64,000 nt of DNA from Polychytrium aggregatum (GCF_025602895.1 NW_026516230.1:62001-126000), one strand, 5' to 3'. Positions 33,256 to 45,553 are shown, counted from the stretch's first letter. Program-made: numbers and translations. The notes: generated by a model not told the origin, from the letters alone.

Positions 33256-36200
33256 CTAGGCGAACGACGAAGCCTGAGCCAGCGGGAAAGACTGCTTGCA
33301 CTTGGCTTGTACTGCCTCAATGGCAGCAGAATCGCTGTTCTTCTTGACAAACGCATATGCAGCAACGGCCGTCTGTTGTATAGGACGAGCGTGTGAGCCA
33401 ACGCCAGCTGGAATTCAAACTGCGAGCAAGCAGCGAGCGGATACCACGGGTCATCACCGGGCCACCCAGGTAAGAAAAGGGGGGGGAGGCAGCCATACCT
33501 CTAGTGTGAACTCGCAGCCGTCCTTCATAAAAGCCTCCTTCACTTGCTTGGCCCCTTGGGCCTTGCTGTGTGCGGAGCCAAGCACCGAGCCGATCTCGCT
33601 TGCCGCTAGGACATGTGCAAGGCTGAGCGCATTCTGTTCACAGAATCGGTCGTTGTACTTGACGACATCGCCAAAAGCTCCAGGGATAATGGCTTCAAGC
33701 TCCTCATCGATCAAGGCGGCGACCGCTGCATCGGCTTCATTTTCAGGATTGCGAACTGAAGAGAGAAGGGCCGTCGCTGTTAGCAGCCACAAAGACCCAA
33801 AACATATGTATCAAGCTGCTCGGAGGAAAGTCTGCACCCACCGTCGCGAATAAAGCGGACAATGGCCTTGTGGAGATTGCTGTCGCGAGGGTCGATGGCT
33901 AAGCCAGCCTTGATGCACTTCAGAGCAAGCAAATACTTCTCTGTATACGATTTGAATACGCATTAGAGATGGCATGGCACGCCGCTTACACGATGCATAG
34001 CTACCGTACACCGCCATTATGGACGAGCGAGCAAGCAAACAATCGCTGGCCATGCGAATCAAGTATTGCAATGACATACTCTTTCTGATGTAGACTTCGG
34101 CACCCAGGTACTGGCTCTCGATCCGAGTTGGGCTCAGTTCGAGCAAGGGGCGAAGGAACTTCAAGGAATCACCCAAGAAGTCATTGGAATTCAAGAGCTT
34201 TTCGCCAGAAGGATCCTCGTCAACGGGCTTCTTCTTGCTGCTCGAGCCCGCCGCCACTGTAACGGCCGTGGCTCCGGCCGCTGGAGTGACATTGCCCTCC
34301 GCTGCACTCTTCAGTTCAGCCTTGCGAGCCTTACGCTGGGCCTTCTTGCGGTCCGAAGCGGACATGTTGGCTACAAGAGAGAAATGGAGGATTACAATGT
34401 GGGGTCGAGTAAAGAGCCAAGGTTGAGCCTAATGTCGTCGCACAGCCTCGATCAGGTCGCACACGCGACAGATTAAACCGGACATGGCTCGTCAACATCA
34501 TCCGACCCAAGCATGCTTACCATACTCTTCCATGTCAATGTCGCCAAGACCTTTTGGCTTGTCGTGAAGATTGATAAGCAGCTTGGTCGCCACAACGGCA
34601 GCCTGGAAAAAGAAGGGGTGGCTCTTCAACTTATCTTCGAGGAACAGGAACTCGGTGTAGGAGCGGAGGGTCATCTTGCGCAGACAATATGAATGGAAGT
34701 CGAACTGATCGTCGTAAATATCGTTGAATATCTTTTCGACCAAGTTGAGGCGCTTGAGCGCCATTCCGGGCTTGTTGAGCCGGACATAGCTCTTGGCGCT
34801 TTCCACCAGGAACCAAAAGCACTGCATGTCCGTGAGGTCGCTGACGGGGTCAGGTGCATCGTGCTGATGCAGAGTATAGGGTGGCGGCGGGGAAATTGTT
34901 AGCAAAGCCAGCGACTCGTCGAGCAGAGCGAGAAAGGTTGCATAACGCGAATCAGCACAATTGAAAGCGGATTGTATCAACTCGTCGGATTTACCTTTGT
35001 AAAGTAGCCAGCAGTCTTCTCCGCCTGCGCGATGTTATCGGCTCGAAGCCAGTACTTGGTGGCTTTCGAGTTGACAAACCGGTCTTGCAAGTCAAGCTCG
35101 CGAGCTTCCTCCATAAACTTGGCTGCGCTGAGATTGTCGCCGGCGTGCTGGATTCATGCGGACAGCGCAAATCCAGAGTATTCGGCGAAGGACACAGTGA
35201 GTGAGGAGGGAACCCGGGCGGCAAGAAAGGGAGGCGAACTGGTCAGCACGTCGGAACAAATGAACCCCCGCCAAACAACGATTCAAAGGCAATAAACACA
35301 AACACCAGCAGATCCGAAATTGCTCACTGGCCAAATGCAATGCCGTAGCACCCGACCCATCTCAAAAGCAGACACGAAACGCAAATCGACACCAAATGCA
35401 GGCCATTGTATACCTTGTAAATCCTAGCCCGAGTCATGTGCAGCTCAACAGAGGTAGGGGTGTGCTTGATGGCGGCCTCTATGTGCTTCAGCGCCGTGTT
35501 AGCCTGGCCCTGCTTGTCATAGAACTGGGCCAGGAAGTACAGCACCCACAGCAAGGTGCTTGGCGGCTCTTTCTCGCCTGTTTTCAACGACAACAATAGC
35601 TCAGGCACCAAGTATAATGGGATTGGCAAGTTCGGAAGGATCAACCGCAGCTGCACGCGTGACTGATCCTAGATAGCCCTGATGCTGATGGGGATGCTGC
35701 CTGCCTCTCAGCCCACAATCGTACTGCACTGACCTTCGGCACCGAAGCGACCGGTACGCTCAAGAGAGTCTTTGTAGCCGTTGACCAAGTCCTCGATGGC
35801 GCGGAGCTTCTTTGCATCCTTGAGACAGTCCTTGAGGCTGACAAAGAGAGATGGGACACCCTTGCGGAAGTTGTTCTGGAGATACACATCCATCAGCTGC
35901 GCGAAGCGATCGCCTAGGGTCCACGAATTGAGTTAATATCCCATCCAGAGACCAAGCCGCGAGGCGGTTGCGGATCGCCACTGTGCTACACGCGCGCGAG
36001 TCCGGCAGGAGTAGGATGTTGCTGGTAACAAGTGTCATGCAAGGCGCTTGGACTCGGCAAGTACAGATCGGTGGCATGTGCTGCAACAGCCCTTGCGCCT
36101 TACCCGTGGCATATTGCAGGGGTATGCGCTTGAGTGTGTTGGACCTTGGGTACGCGTTGGACAATTTCTCGTAAAACTGCAAAACCTCCTCGATATTGTC

Positions 36201-37390
36201 ATCGGCGACGGTGCTCCATCCAAAGGAGCCTTGGTATCCGATAATGTACTGGACACAGTCTGGATTAGAGCGAACCAGATCTTCGTAGACCTGCTGGCAC
36301 GCGGTCTCGTAGCCCAGGTTCATAGTAAGGCGGCCCTTGGCTTGCTTCCAGGACTGCTTGTCGACGACGCGGCGCTTGATGTCCTCCAGGTCGTCATAGG
36401 CCCTCTGCAGATCACCCGACGCCTCGATCAGAGAGTTGCGGTACAAGAGTAGCTCGCTGATCTCGAAGGCAGCCAGAGGACCCTCGATGGCACCGGCATC
36501 ACACTGCTCATAGGTCGTGAGCACATCGATGGCACGGTCGTAGTTCCCAAGAAGGTGGTAGGCAATTGCCAGACCGACCCAAAACAGTCGGTTGCTCGAG
36601 CGCAGTTGGATAAGCGAAAGACGCGAGTCCTTGAGCGTTTCGTAGTTGCGCATTTGCAACTGAAGGAGCGAATAGTCTCGAAGGATCTGGATGTTTTCCT
36701 ACATATATCCGGCCAAAGGAGCTGAGGGTCAGATTCACTGCCAGAGTTTCTCTCGGTGGAAGATCGATCGAAGCGAACCGCCAATGAGTTTGCCACCAGG
36801 TCACAGCGCGGGTACCTTGTCAAACTTCAGAGCCTGGATGTAGCACTTGGACGCCTCTTCGTAGTTCTTTTCGCCGCGGTAAAACAATCCGTAGACGTGC
36901 CAGCCTGATGCAGACCCGGGAGTCAACTTGGTTAGAGGAGGCATTACTGCACCAAGATCCGTCCGCTGGCATGGTAGCCCAACGGTCAAAGCACCCACAG
37001 GCATAGCAGACCAAAGGGCGTCCATCGCAAAGGACAAGGGACCTCTCCAACACATCGGAGCACATTTGTCTTACATATATGGCTCGTCATATCGGCCACG
37101 ATGCCCTTTTTGATAAACTGATGGGCATCCTCCTTGCGATCCAGGTGTCCGCAGAACAAACCCTTCATGGCCAGAGTCTCTGTAGGTATGGTGGAATATC
37201 CATCGCAGGATTCGTGAGCAAAGAGTTCAAGTTCTCAGAACAGTCGTTTCCACAGCGGACGGAGGCCAGGAAGTTTGGCAGCACGACTTAGGGCGGGTGC
37301 AGACCTCCATGATTGGGAAACTTTTTCAAGATTTGCTCGGCAACCTTGATTCCCTTCTTGTACTGCTTATGTTCATAAAATTTCTGCAAG
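33256..37390 (-). CDS. NAA15: NatA N-terminal acetyltransferase auxiliary subunit (NAA15)
   Basis: This TPR-repeat scaffold anchors the NAA10 catalytic subunit to the ribosome for co-translational N-terminal acetylation. Minus-strand exons follow the family in order: KFYEHKQYKKGIKVAEQILK (near 37385), MKGLFCGHLDRKEDAHQFIK (37168), HVYGLFYRGEKNYEEASKCY (near 36900), and QMRNYETLKDSRLSLIQLRS followed by FWVGLAIAYHLLGNYDRAID (36659-36500). Near 34365 is the signature lysine-rich segment MSASDRKKAQRKARKAELKS. The last exon ends KCKQSFPLAQASSFA with its stop at 33256-33258. Many short introns are present. The very N-terminus before KFYEHKQ is not fixed; a short upstream exon is expected. The gene diverges from EndoU. 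Confidence 0.9.
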
Positions 37391-38385
37391 GCCACAACCG
37401 AGTACGTCAGTCGGAATGTTGCTGTACTGTTGTGCAGGACATGTCTTTAAACCATATGCATGTGCCCGAGAATATGGCGTGTCATAGGCTGGGGACGATC
37501 CGCGACAGCATTGGTTGAGCTGGAGACGACTCCATGACTTGTTTCAGCGATGCGTCTGGGACTGATCCCAAAAGGAACTGAGCGGCGATCCTCGTGGGCT
37601 TGGCAAGATCATGTCCGGTAATGATTTGTGTGGTCGCTGCGATCCCATCCGAATAGGGTTCTGAGTGGCGGCATCAGACAATCATCCGATCGCCAGCCAT
37701 ATGGACCCACTCATGGTCATTTGGCTGGTAAGACTCAGACTTGCTGTCGATCTGCCGCCTGCCTGATAGCTGTGCTCAGGTGTCGTTCCTGCCCCAAGGT
37801 CGGTCGGGCACCCGAGGTGGCGGTGATCTGGAGCGCCGTCATGGACCGGGTGTTGAGTGGTGGCATCCAAGCCAGCTGCGTGGTTTGGACCAGGAGGCCG
37901 CTTGATACTGGTGATGGTTGGTATCGTTTCCGGGGCGGCCACCGTCACGATCCAGTCGGATGCAAGACGATCCTTTGGCACCGCTGGCGGGCAGCAAAGC
38001 AATAATCCGGGGGGGTGACAAACAACAGGACAGCGGCCGACCTACCAGGATCGACTTGAACAGAGCAGACTCCTTGGCCGGGAGCTCTCTCCCGGTGCGC
38101 TGGACCGATCCCGTCGACATGGCTGCTTGGTGGGCCAGGAATCCCCGAGATCTCGTTGCGGGGCTGTGACGGCCGTGTCGGTTCTGGGTGGCCTGGAGCG
38201 GCAAGCAGACCGCGGGGCGCAAGCCTAATGAAATTCATGTTCCCCATTTTGTGCATATGGTGTGCTCGCCACAGGGCAGCGCCGCCGTGGTGGATGGCGG
38301 CCTCCACCCGCCGGTCTCGTCACCAACCCTCCGCCACGGCGACCGCCATCACGAACACCACGACCACGAGGATAACCGGCCCGCC
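37391..38385 (-). other. Intergenic region with an unexplained coding-like island
   Basis: Between NAA15 and EndoU, the minus strand at about 37660-37493 is open and reads YSDGIAATTQIITGHDLAKP, TRIAAQFLLGSVPDASLKQV and a few more residues to a stop at 37493. It looks protein-like and includes no in-frame ATG near its start. It could be the missing first exon of NAA15, spliced at a GTCATG donor onto KFYEHKQ, or part of an unrecognised gene. The rest of the interval up to the EndoU ATG shows nothing I recognise. Confidence 0.3.
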
Positions 38386-40334
38386 ATGTCGTTCCTGAAC
38401 AACATCATCAACAAAGTCCAGCAGGAAGTTGACAAGAAGATCCCTGGCGCGGGGCAAATCATCGGGCAGCTACATAACGAGTTCCAACAATCTCACCAGC
38501 AGCAGCAGCAGCAGCAGCAGCAACCACCTTACCAACAGCAACCGCCTTACCAACAGCAACCGCCTTACCAACAGCAGCAATCGTATCAACAGCAGCAATC
38601 CTACCAACAGCAACCACCTTACCAACAGCAGCAGCCTTATGACCAAAACTTCCCCCCTCCACCGTCGAGTAGCACTGGCAACCAGACCGCCGCCACCTAT
38701 AATCAACCAGTGCAGGGCAAAGTCCACTCGTCCTACTCGGCGACCACCTCGCACTCGGGTGGCTCTACTACAACTTATGCCCAACATGTAACCGCCACTA
38801 CTACCACTGCAAACGAGGGCTCTGCTGACAATTCTTACGCACACCACGCCGCAGCCGGAGCCGTTGGTGGGTCCACAACCACCACAACGACTACCACAAC
38901 TACCACATCGAACCTCGGCACATCCACTTCATACTCCACGGTCACTACAACTTATGCCTCGGCGGACTGTCCTGAGCCCACACCTCAGGAACTGGGGGAT
39001 ATATCTCTGGCGGTCGAACAGCTGTGGAACTTGGATACAGACCGCCTGGCCCCTGGACAGAACTTCCAACTCAATCTCCAGCATAAGACATTTGTCTCTA
39101 ATGCCGGTAAGTAGCGAAAGAGCCAAAGGCCCGCGCAACCTTGCTCCCAGACATGCGTCGCATGGACTTATGGACACCATCCTGCATTGGGCATGAGTCG
39201 CCGTGGATCGGGTGCGTCCATGTCTGCGATAATGCAGACTGCTCACAAAGTCCTTGGCTGGCAGATGACGTCGCTCGAGAAAGGCTCTTCTCGAACCTTC
39301 ACCAAGACATCTTCGAACGCCCAACCTTCAAGTATTTCATCAGCCTCCTGGATAATTATCACGCTACCGTTGGCATCGAGGAGCATGAGACTGCGGCCGA
39401 AGTCACCGAGCAGCACAAGTTTGTTGATTCTGTCCTGAAGACCAAATGCGGTGCGTATCTGTACAAGTACCTGAAGGCCAAGGGACTCACCCACTGCGAC
39501 CTGAATGAGTTCAAGCGAAATGTCATCCATCTCTGGTTCGGAGTAGGTTTCCGCCTGGGCCTGTTTGTTTGATGTCGCTGCCGTGGATGTTGGAAGATTT
39601 ATGTTTGTGCCGATGCATCATGTGTCTTCGAAGCGGGACACATGGGTCATGGACCACGTTGGTAACCTTGCCACCGTGACGCAATGGCGCTACAGATGTA
39701 CAGAAGAGTCAGCAAGAACGACTCTTGTCCCTTCGAACACACGTTCCTGGGCGAGATCCGCGACAACCAGGTGATTGGCTTCCATAATTGGATCCAGTTT
39801 TATATCGAAGAAAGTCGCGGAAACGCCAATTATCGTGGCTACATCACGCCCAAGAGAAAGGGCACCAAGCTGGACCATGTAAGCAGATCACTTGCCAGCG
39901 CGCAAGCGACACGCAAGGGTTGCGGAAGCGTAGATTGCAATGTAGACCTGGATCGGCATGGAGACACTAAAACTCTGCTGTGGTCCAGCCGACGGGCAGG
40001 GATCACATCATGTCCTGCCAGCTTGAATGGCACGGTTGCGTCAAGCCCGTTTCAACCTTTCTGATGGGCGTCAGGTAGGAAATGCTCACTGCTAGGCCAA
40101 CTGGCACCAATGGTTGTTTCCCATCTAAAACGACACTGTTTCGCACTCCGTCCCTGCAATGACTTCAGCCCCGAGTTTGAGCTGGCGCTGTACACGCTTT
40201 GCTTTTACGCCCTTCCCGACCACGAGGGTCACATCCCCTTCACCATCGATGGCGTCGACATCGGGCTGACCATCCACAAGCTCAGGAACGGTCGAGAGAT
40301 TGCCCTAGGATCTGCCTACATTGAGGTTCTCTAA
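38386..40334 (+). CDS. EndoU (XendoU/PP11-type) endoribonuclease with low-complexity N-terminus
   Basis: EndoU enzymes cut RNA after uridines, usually Mn2+-dependent, leaving cyclic phosphates. Exons: 38386-39106, 39238-39542, 39696-39878, about 40020-40073, and about 40162-40334. The start ATG gives MSFLNNIINKVQQEVDKKIP; an in-frame ATG at 38188 adds a segment without domain signal. Residues about 35-85 are Q-rich PPYQQQ repeats, followed by a Ser/Thr-rich stretch. The EndoU domain begins ISLAVEQLWNLDTDRL and continues RPTFKYFISLLDNY, EHTFLGE, IGFHNWIQFYIEES, LEWHGCVKPVSTFLMG and SPEFELALYTLCFY. The two histidines (EHTF, GFHNW) and the lysine (KPVS) match the catalytic set. No signal peptide is seen at the chosen start, so it may be intracellular, unlike many animal relatives. 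Confidence 0.9.
38497..38640 (+). repeat. CAG-rich tandem repeat coding for PPYQQQ units
   Basis: A run of about nine CAG codons leads into repeats of the 18-bp unit CCTTACCAACAGCAACCG and variants, encoding PPYQQQ and SYQQQ in the EndoU N-terminus. Codons are mixed CAA and CAG after the initial run. Copy number could vary between strains. Confidence 0.85.
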
Positions 40335-41086
40335 TTGTACCGAATCCAAGACTCCGATGCCACATGGTCGCTTCACGGTCAGATTTTACAACGCTCGTCA
40401 GCTGAAGCTCGAGGGCACCTTGGCATATGAGTCCAATGACCACTTCCTTCACTCTCAGTATTTGAGAAAGGGGCTGGGATGTTGTGTGTTTGTGGCTGAT
40501 GGCCGCCTCTTCTTCGAAGCCTGAATACACACCCATCCGCCACTCCGCGATCGGAAGACCCCGCTGGATGTCCGGAGGCGGGCGCGTGCCAGTTGCTCGG
40601 TCGTCTGGAAGAGGGCCCCGACAGCGATCGTGGATAGGGCGACCGGCTCGTTCGGTCTGCGCCTGGTACTGTTTTAACTGAATGATATTCGATTGCATCG
40701 GATGGATCGGAAGCGGTCCGGTCTGGTCTGGCGGACAGCAATAAGACGGCAACTGGTCGAACAGAGATGGTCTGTAGGGCCGGACCGTCAGGACCGTCGG
40801 CACAGACCGTCGGCACAGCAAACATGAAACGGCACGCACTGCACAGCAAACGTTCAGGGGGTAGGCAGAAAAAAGTGGTCTGCGATCAAAAAGCACACAA
40901 TCTGGCCCAGAGTGCCGGGCAGGCGGCGGTTCAAGCCAGACGACCATCAGGCCCGAGCTGCGAAGGGGAGACACTAAAGGACATCAAAGAAAAAACATCA
41001 TCGCTGTCAGTATAGCTGCGGCTCGGAGAGACGACCTTCAGCATTGATACAATCGGAAGAGCAGCGGTGCGCAAAACACAGGATAG
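40335..41086. other. Intergenic, nothing recognised
   Basis: This 750-bp stretch lies between two convergent genes, EndoU (+) and the secreted Thr-rich protein (-). It contains short direct repeats of GACCGTCGGCACA near 40790-40815 but no recognisable gene. Confidence 0.5.
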
Positions 41087-41441
41087 CTACCATTCCCAGT
41101 CATCCAGAGCGCACTTGAGCTGTTGAGCACCGCAGTCGGCAATGGTGACCCATTCGGGTGAGGTCAGGGAGCCAAAGTTGGATCCGAAAGCGCACATTTG
41201 TACAGTGTTGGCACTGTCGCAGCAGCGATACGAGCCCATCTGCGATGTACTACAGGAGGACAGAACCGAGGCGGTGCAGTCACCAGTCGGGCTTGCGCTG
41301 GCAGACGTTGTGGCAGTTGGCAGCACAGTATTAGCATTGCCGGTGACAGAGACCGTTGGAGATGCAGCTACAGATGTGGGCACAACTCCGATGCCAGAGG
41401 GAGAACTGGAAGTTGCAACGGGGCTGGGCGAGGTGGTAGTT

Positions 41442-41487
<46 letters not shown>

Positions 41488-42037
41488 AGGTGGTGGTGGT
41501 GGTGGTGGTGGTGGTGGTGGTGGTGGTGGTGGTGGTGGTTGCGGTTGCGGTTGTGGCCGAGAGAGCGAGCTGGGTTGCAGATGTCGGAACAACAGATACA
41601 TGGGTTCTGGAGCGGCGGATGTGCGAAGTGGGCGAGGTGCCTGGGGTGCTATGAGAGTGCGTTGGCGAGACCGAAGCCCGGCTGGTGGAGCGGTGTGGAT
41701 GCTGGGAAGTTCGAGAATGGCTCGGGGGGCGCTTTGGCAAGCACTTTTCGGGTTTGCGGTGATGCTTCACTCGCTGCCAAACAACCGTCTTGATCCACAC
41801 TTCGTCTTCGTGCTCATAGACGGACTCGTCCCAGCTGCAGTCTTGATCTCGGAAGCCCGAGCAAACCAGCGAGCGCCAGTCGACGCCGCGGCAGCGATCG
41901 TCGTTGTCGTCGCGGTGGTATCGAGCAGGCTCATGACTGCTGCATTTGCCTCTACGGGGCGAATCAGAGTCGATGGCATGGGGACGAGCCACCCAGATCA
42001 GGATGGCGAGTACAAGAAGCTGACGCATGAGACCCAT
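41087..42037 (-). CDS. Secreted poly-threonine, cysteine-containing protein
   Basis: A signal peptide starts at the ATG read from 42037: MGLMRQLLVLAILIWVARPH, with a likely cut after HA. A Cys-containing segment follows (CSSHEPARYHRDDNDDRCRG, SLVCSGFRDQDCSWDESVYE), then a Ser/His/Pro-rich stretch, about 35 nearly uninterrupted threonines, and a Cys-rich C-terminal domain with GDCTASVLSSCSTSQMGSY, RCCDSANTVQMCAFG and DCGAQQLKCALDDWEW. The frame is open for 291 more codons upstream, but that part is repetitive and lacks support, so the signal-peptide start is preferred. The Thr tract probably carries O-mannose and acts as a stalk; the Cys domain could bind a wall or extracellular partner. I do not recognise the family. 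Confidence 0.7.
41436..41555 (+). repeat. Compound trinucleotide microsatellite (GTA)n(GGT)n
   Basis: About 16 GTA/TAG units run into about 17 GGT units and then GCGGTT variants. On the minus strand these are ACT/ACC threonine codons of the secreted protein. Length changes in multiples of three would alter the Thr stalk without breaking the frame. Confidence 0.95.
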
Positions 42038-43178
42038 GCTGACAACAGAGGCAATGAGTCCTTTGGGATAGGAGCGTAGGTGGCAGTGATGAGCCAGGCG
42101 AGATATGCAACGGACAGGGGCCAGTGTGAGCGAAGCAGCACTAACGAAAGCAGAGATCACCCAGCTGCGAGAGATGAGGTATATGGGACTTTTATGTACC
42201 GACGCACGGCGGAGGCAACGCCGATCGTCTGCCCGAGCCCGAAGAGGGCTGGGCGAGCTTGGGGTCGGGCGGAGGGCAGAGAAAAGACGGCAGCTGCGAA
42301 CGAGGGACGGCGACGGGGGGAGCGCAAGGGTGTTCGTCAGGCCGCCGGGATGGACCCGCCGAGGGCGAATGTTTGGATGCAGAGGGGTGCTATTGTTATT
42401 GGGGGTGTTAACGTGAGTGTTAATGTGAGTGTTGGTGCGAGTGTTGGTGCGAGTGTTGGTGCGAGTGTTGGTGCGAGTGCTGGTGCGAGTGTTAGCAGTA
42501 ATGTATGCGTTAACGATAGCAAGATGCATGCAGCGGAAGCATGCCGCAACAGTGTCGATGTCAGCGGAGACTGAAACCCCCAAGGTACAGGGTCCTCCGC
42601 GAATGCGCTTGTGCTGGGATTGCAGAGTCGGCGATCGATCGATCCAACGACCGCCTCGGCAGCGATGATCGCCCAAGTAACGATCGTTGATATTATGACC
42701 ACCGACGTTATGATCACTCATGCTACGATCACCGGTGCCCTGATCGCTGTCGATGTATCTTTCCTCCCTCCAGCGCTGCTGTCGGTCACTTTGTATCCCA
42801 CGGTTGGTACCCGTCCAGGCTTTCCTCTTCACACGGGTCCTCCCATCGCCATCCCATCGCATCCCGTCTGCGTCTTGCCACCCACCACGGAAGGCACCCT
42901 CCAAAGGCACCCTTGGGTCGTCATGGTACTGTTGCGCATCCTCGACCCGCCTGCACCCTTTGGTCCCCGACCCCAGATGCCTGCAAGGGACACCCCCCCC
43001 CGACCCTGAGCCACGAGGGCGGGGTCGCTTGGCCCACCGTCAGTCTCCGACGGCGATCGACACCAACAAGGCTTTGGAGTGGTCGACGGACGGGAGCTTG
43101 CCCAGAGCTCACCCCGGGGCGACACCCCCGCTCCAGCCGGGCCCGACCCTTCATACCGATTCATGATGCGCATTCGAT
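42038..43178. other. Intergenic region with a 12-bp tandem repeat
   Basis: This 1.1-kb region separates the secreted-protein start from the stop of the next minus-strand gene. It contains a tandem repeat of GTGCGAGTGTTG at about 42405-42493 and GC-rich sequence with long but compositionally driven open frames. No real gene is evident. Confidence 0.5.
42405..42493. repeat. 12-bp minisatellite
   Basis: About seven copies of the unit GTGCGAGTGTTG, preceded by GTGAGTGTTAAT variants. It lies upstream of the secreted-protein gene, where it could fall in the promoter or 5' UTR. Its reverse frame encodes a spurious Asn-Thr-Arg-Thr repeat. Confidence 0.85.
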
Positions 43179-45553
43179 TCATGATGCAGATTCCACAAGA
43201 CTCTCCTCATCAACCAGCACTCCCCATCGGGCAGTCATCCTCGAGTCCATCACCTTGACTCCCAGCAACACGCATACAAAGATCAGCAGCAGGGTCACAC
43301 TCATAAGCGACTTCTCTGTCAGAGTTCCCGACGTCAGAATCAGCACCAGCCCCGATAGGACGACATAGAACGTGCCCATGACGATCGAGTACGGCTGAAG
43401 GGTTCGGCGGGCCCGCCCGTAGAAGCCCACGGCAGACAGGTGGGCGTTCGGGCGATTCCAGTATGACGGACGAAAGCCAGGGTGGTTACTGGACTCGAGT
43501 TGTTGCGGTCCGATCACTTCATCGTACTGAGCTTCGTCGAGTTCGATTTGAATCCCTGTCGAAGCAAGAGCCGAACAACCACACAAGGACGTGAGCCAAG
43601 TGTGCTCGAGGCGCATATCTGAGGGGCCTGTGATGCTCCACTTTCCCAGCCCGCATGGCAACTGCTCGCGGTTATGAGAACGACAAGCGCCGCGCCTCGT
43701 TGGCAGCCCCGCAGAGCAACATGCTTCGGCATCGGAGACTCCCTCAAACGCTGAACCGTGCGCATGCTATCCTGGCCACCGACACACAACGTCATCATGG
43801 CTACGAGGCTCGTTGCAGCCGAGCATCCTGGCGCCACTCTGCCCTCAACTCGCTCGCCATGCCCAGCCATAGGCCCTTGCCGCGAATGGCTGTCTGTGGG
43901 ATTCGAACCTTCGTTCTCCAGGGCCTCGCGTGGAATGTCAAACAGTTGGCAATCGGCCGGGTCCAGGGCGTTGACCTCGAAGAGCTTGCGCACGACAGCT
44001 CGTGCCAGATAGTCATCGTCGGTGCCAATGAACACGGCCCGGTATCGTATCATGGACGAGTATGCCTCGACCGGGCTCTGCTCGCCCTGCTCGAGCATCT
44101 TTTCGTCCTCGCCGTACTGAGAATGCCCGCTGGCCTCGGATTGATCATTGTCGCAGTCACTCGACTCAAAGACGCCTGTCGGCGGAGCCCCCTTCTTCTC
44201 CAAGGTCGCCGTTCGGATCGCAGCGATGCTGCCCGAGACCTCTTCCGTGGGAATCGACTTTTTCCTCAGCGTCAGTTTAAGCGTAGCTTGACTCGTTTGG
44301 CCGCAGCCGGCCCCTGTGCTTGGTGAGAAGGGGCTGTCGCCAGTGGGCTTGGCATCCAGACACTCTGCCGACGGATAGTGACCTAGATCATCACCTGCAA
44401 CGGCTCGAGAAGCTGCAATGTTCGTGACCGATCTATATGCCTTCGGTCCGTTGAGGCACTCGCTAGACCCCATGTTGGCGAAAGGCTCAAAAATGTCCTG
44501 AATCGAAATAGAAGATAGTGCGCTTATGTCCTTTGGGCTCTTGATTTGATCCGGTTGATCTTCGATGCTCTTTGGCGAAGCTGTGTCCATGTTGCGATGG
44601 CCGATGCTGCCTCGATGCTCGTGGCTTTTGCTGGCCACTTGCTTCACATAGTTCTGGTGCTGCGAGCGCAGACGACGAACGCACTCTTCCATGGTGGTGC
44701 TCTGCAAGTCTTTGAGTCGCTGCAGCTCGTCAAAGGCCTGCAGCACCATGAGATCATCCCTGGATGCGGCCACAACCGGCTCGATCTTCAAGTCCGCTGA
44801 AGAGCCCCGGCTTCGAGCGGCGGTTCCCAGCTCCAGAGTCTTTGTGGACTTGTTCAACTCTGGGCCGACAATCTCGGCAACCTTGAGCGAGTTGAGACTC
44901 CCGACCGAGTTGAGCATGAGCTGGTTGAGCGAGAGCTTTCGCCGCGCGTCCCTGGAGCCTACAGAAATGCGACTGACCGGAGGGCTGCTGGGGAAGTTTG
45001 TGGCCAGTTCGTTGAATCGCTGTGCGAGAGCTTTCATACCCATGCCCGGTGTGGAGCGAGAGGACGAGACTTGGTCACTGCTGTTGCTGTTGTCCGTGGT
45101 CTCGACCATGAAGTAGTCCACATCACCAACAATCTCGGTGTTGGTTAGGGGGTTGAGCGCAAACAGCCGGAAGAGATACTCTTGTCGCCGACCATACTTT
45201 CGGAAAATAACCTTGTTCAGAGATGGCGCATAGTAATAGAAGAATACTGGCCGATGCGGCGCCGCTGGGTCGATCGTTTGCACCCGTGCGAGAATCAAGG
45301 ACTTGCCCTGTTTCGCGTGGGACTCGATGAGGGCTTCGAGCGTTTCCAACAGGAATGGATCCTCGCGGTCGAGGCTCAGCAACAACGCAGCGTCAGGCCC
45401 GCCCTCGCTGGACCGAGGATCGACAACCTGAAGATACCCTTCCTTTGGAGACATGGACGAAGCGTACGCCCAGGCAAATGCAATCGATCTTGGAGCAGAA
45501 CGCGGCCGTGGGAAGGTGACAGAGTGTGCAGTCCGAGTCGAAAACCCTGGCAC
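43179..45553 (-). CDS. Unrecognised protein with C-terminal membrane hairpin
   Basis: I do not recognise the family. The long first exon (about 45553-43930) encodes a folded N-terminal part: GYLQVVDPRSSEGGPDAALL, HAKQGKSLILARVQTIDP, VFFYYYAPSLNKVIFRKYGR and LNPLTNTEIVGDVDYFMVET. A long Ser-rich linker and RAVFIGTDDDYLARAVVRKL follow. An intron of about 370 bp seems to join ALENEG to GIQIELDEAQYDEVIGPQ near 43552. The C-terminus has two predicted membrane segments (VMGTFYVVLSGLVLILTSG and LMSVTLLLIFVCVLLGVKV) and ends at 43179. An alternative start, MSPKEGYLQ, lies at 45454. It is probably an integral membrane or membrane-tethered protein with a large cytosolic part. Confidence 0.65.

Noticed and set aside
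37493-37620. F-actin capping protein alpha N-terminus
   Set aside because: The resemblance of RIAAQFLLGSVP to the capping-protein start is short, and no further capping-protein exons follow on that strand.
42038-42910. N-terminal extension of the secreted Thr-rich protein
   Set aside because: The open frame is driven by the 12-bp repeat (Asn-Thr-Arg-Thr) and Arg-rich GC sequence, while a clean signal peptide starts at 42037.
43899-43911. tRNA T-loop-like sequence GGTTCGAATCC on the minus strand
   Set aside because: The five bases on each side do not form a T-stem, and no acceptor, D or anticodon arms are nearby. It falls at an exon-intron border of a protein gene.
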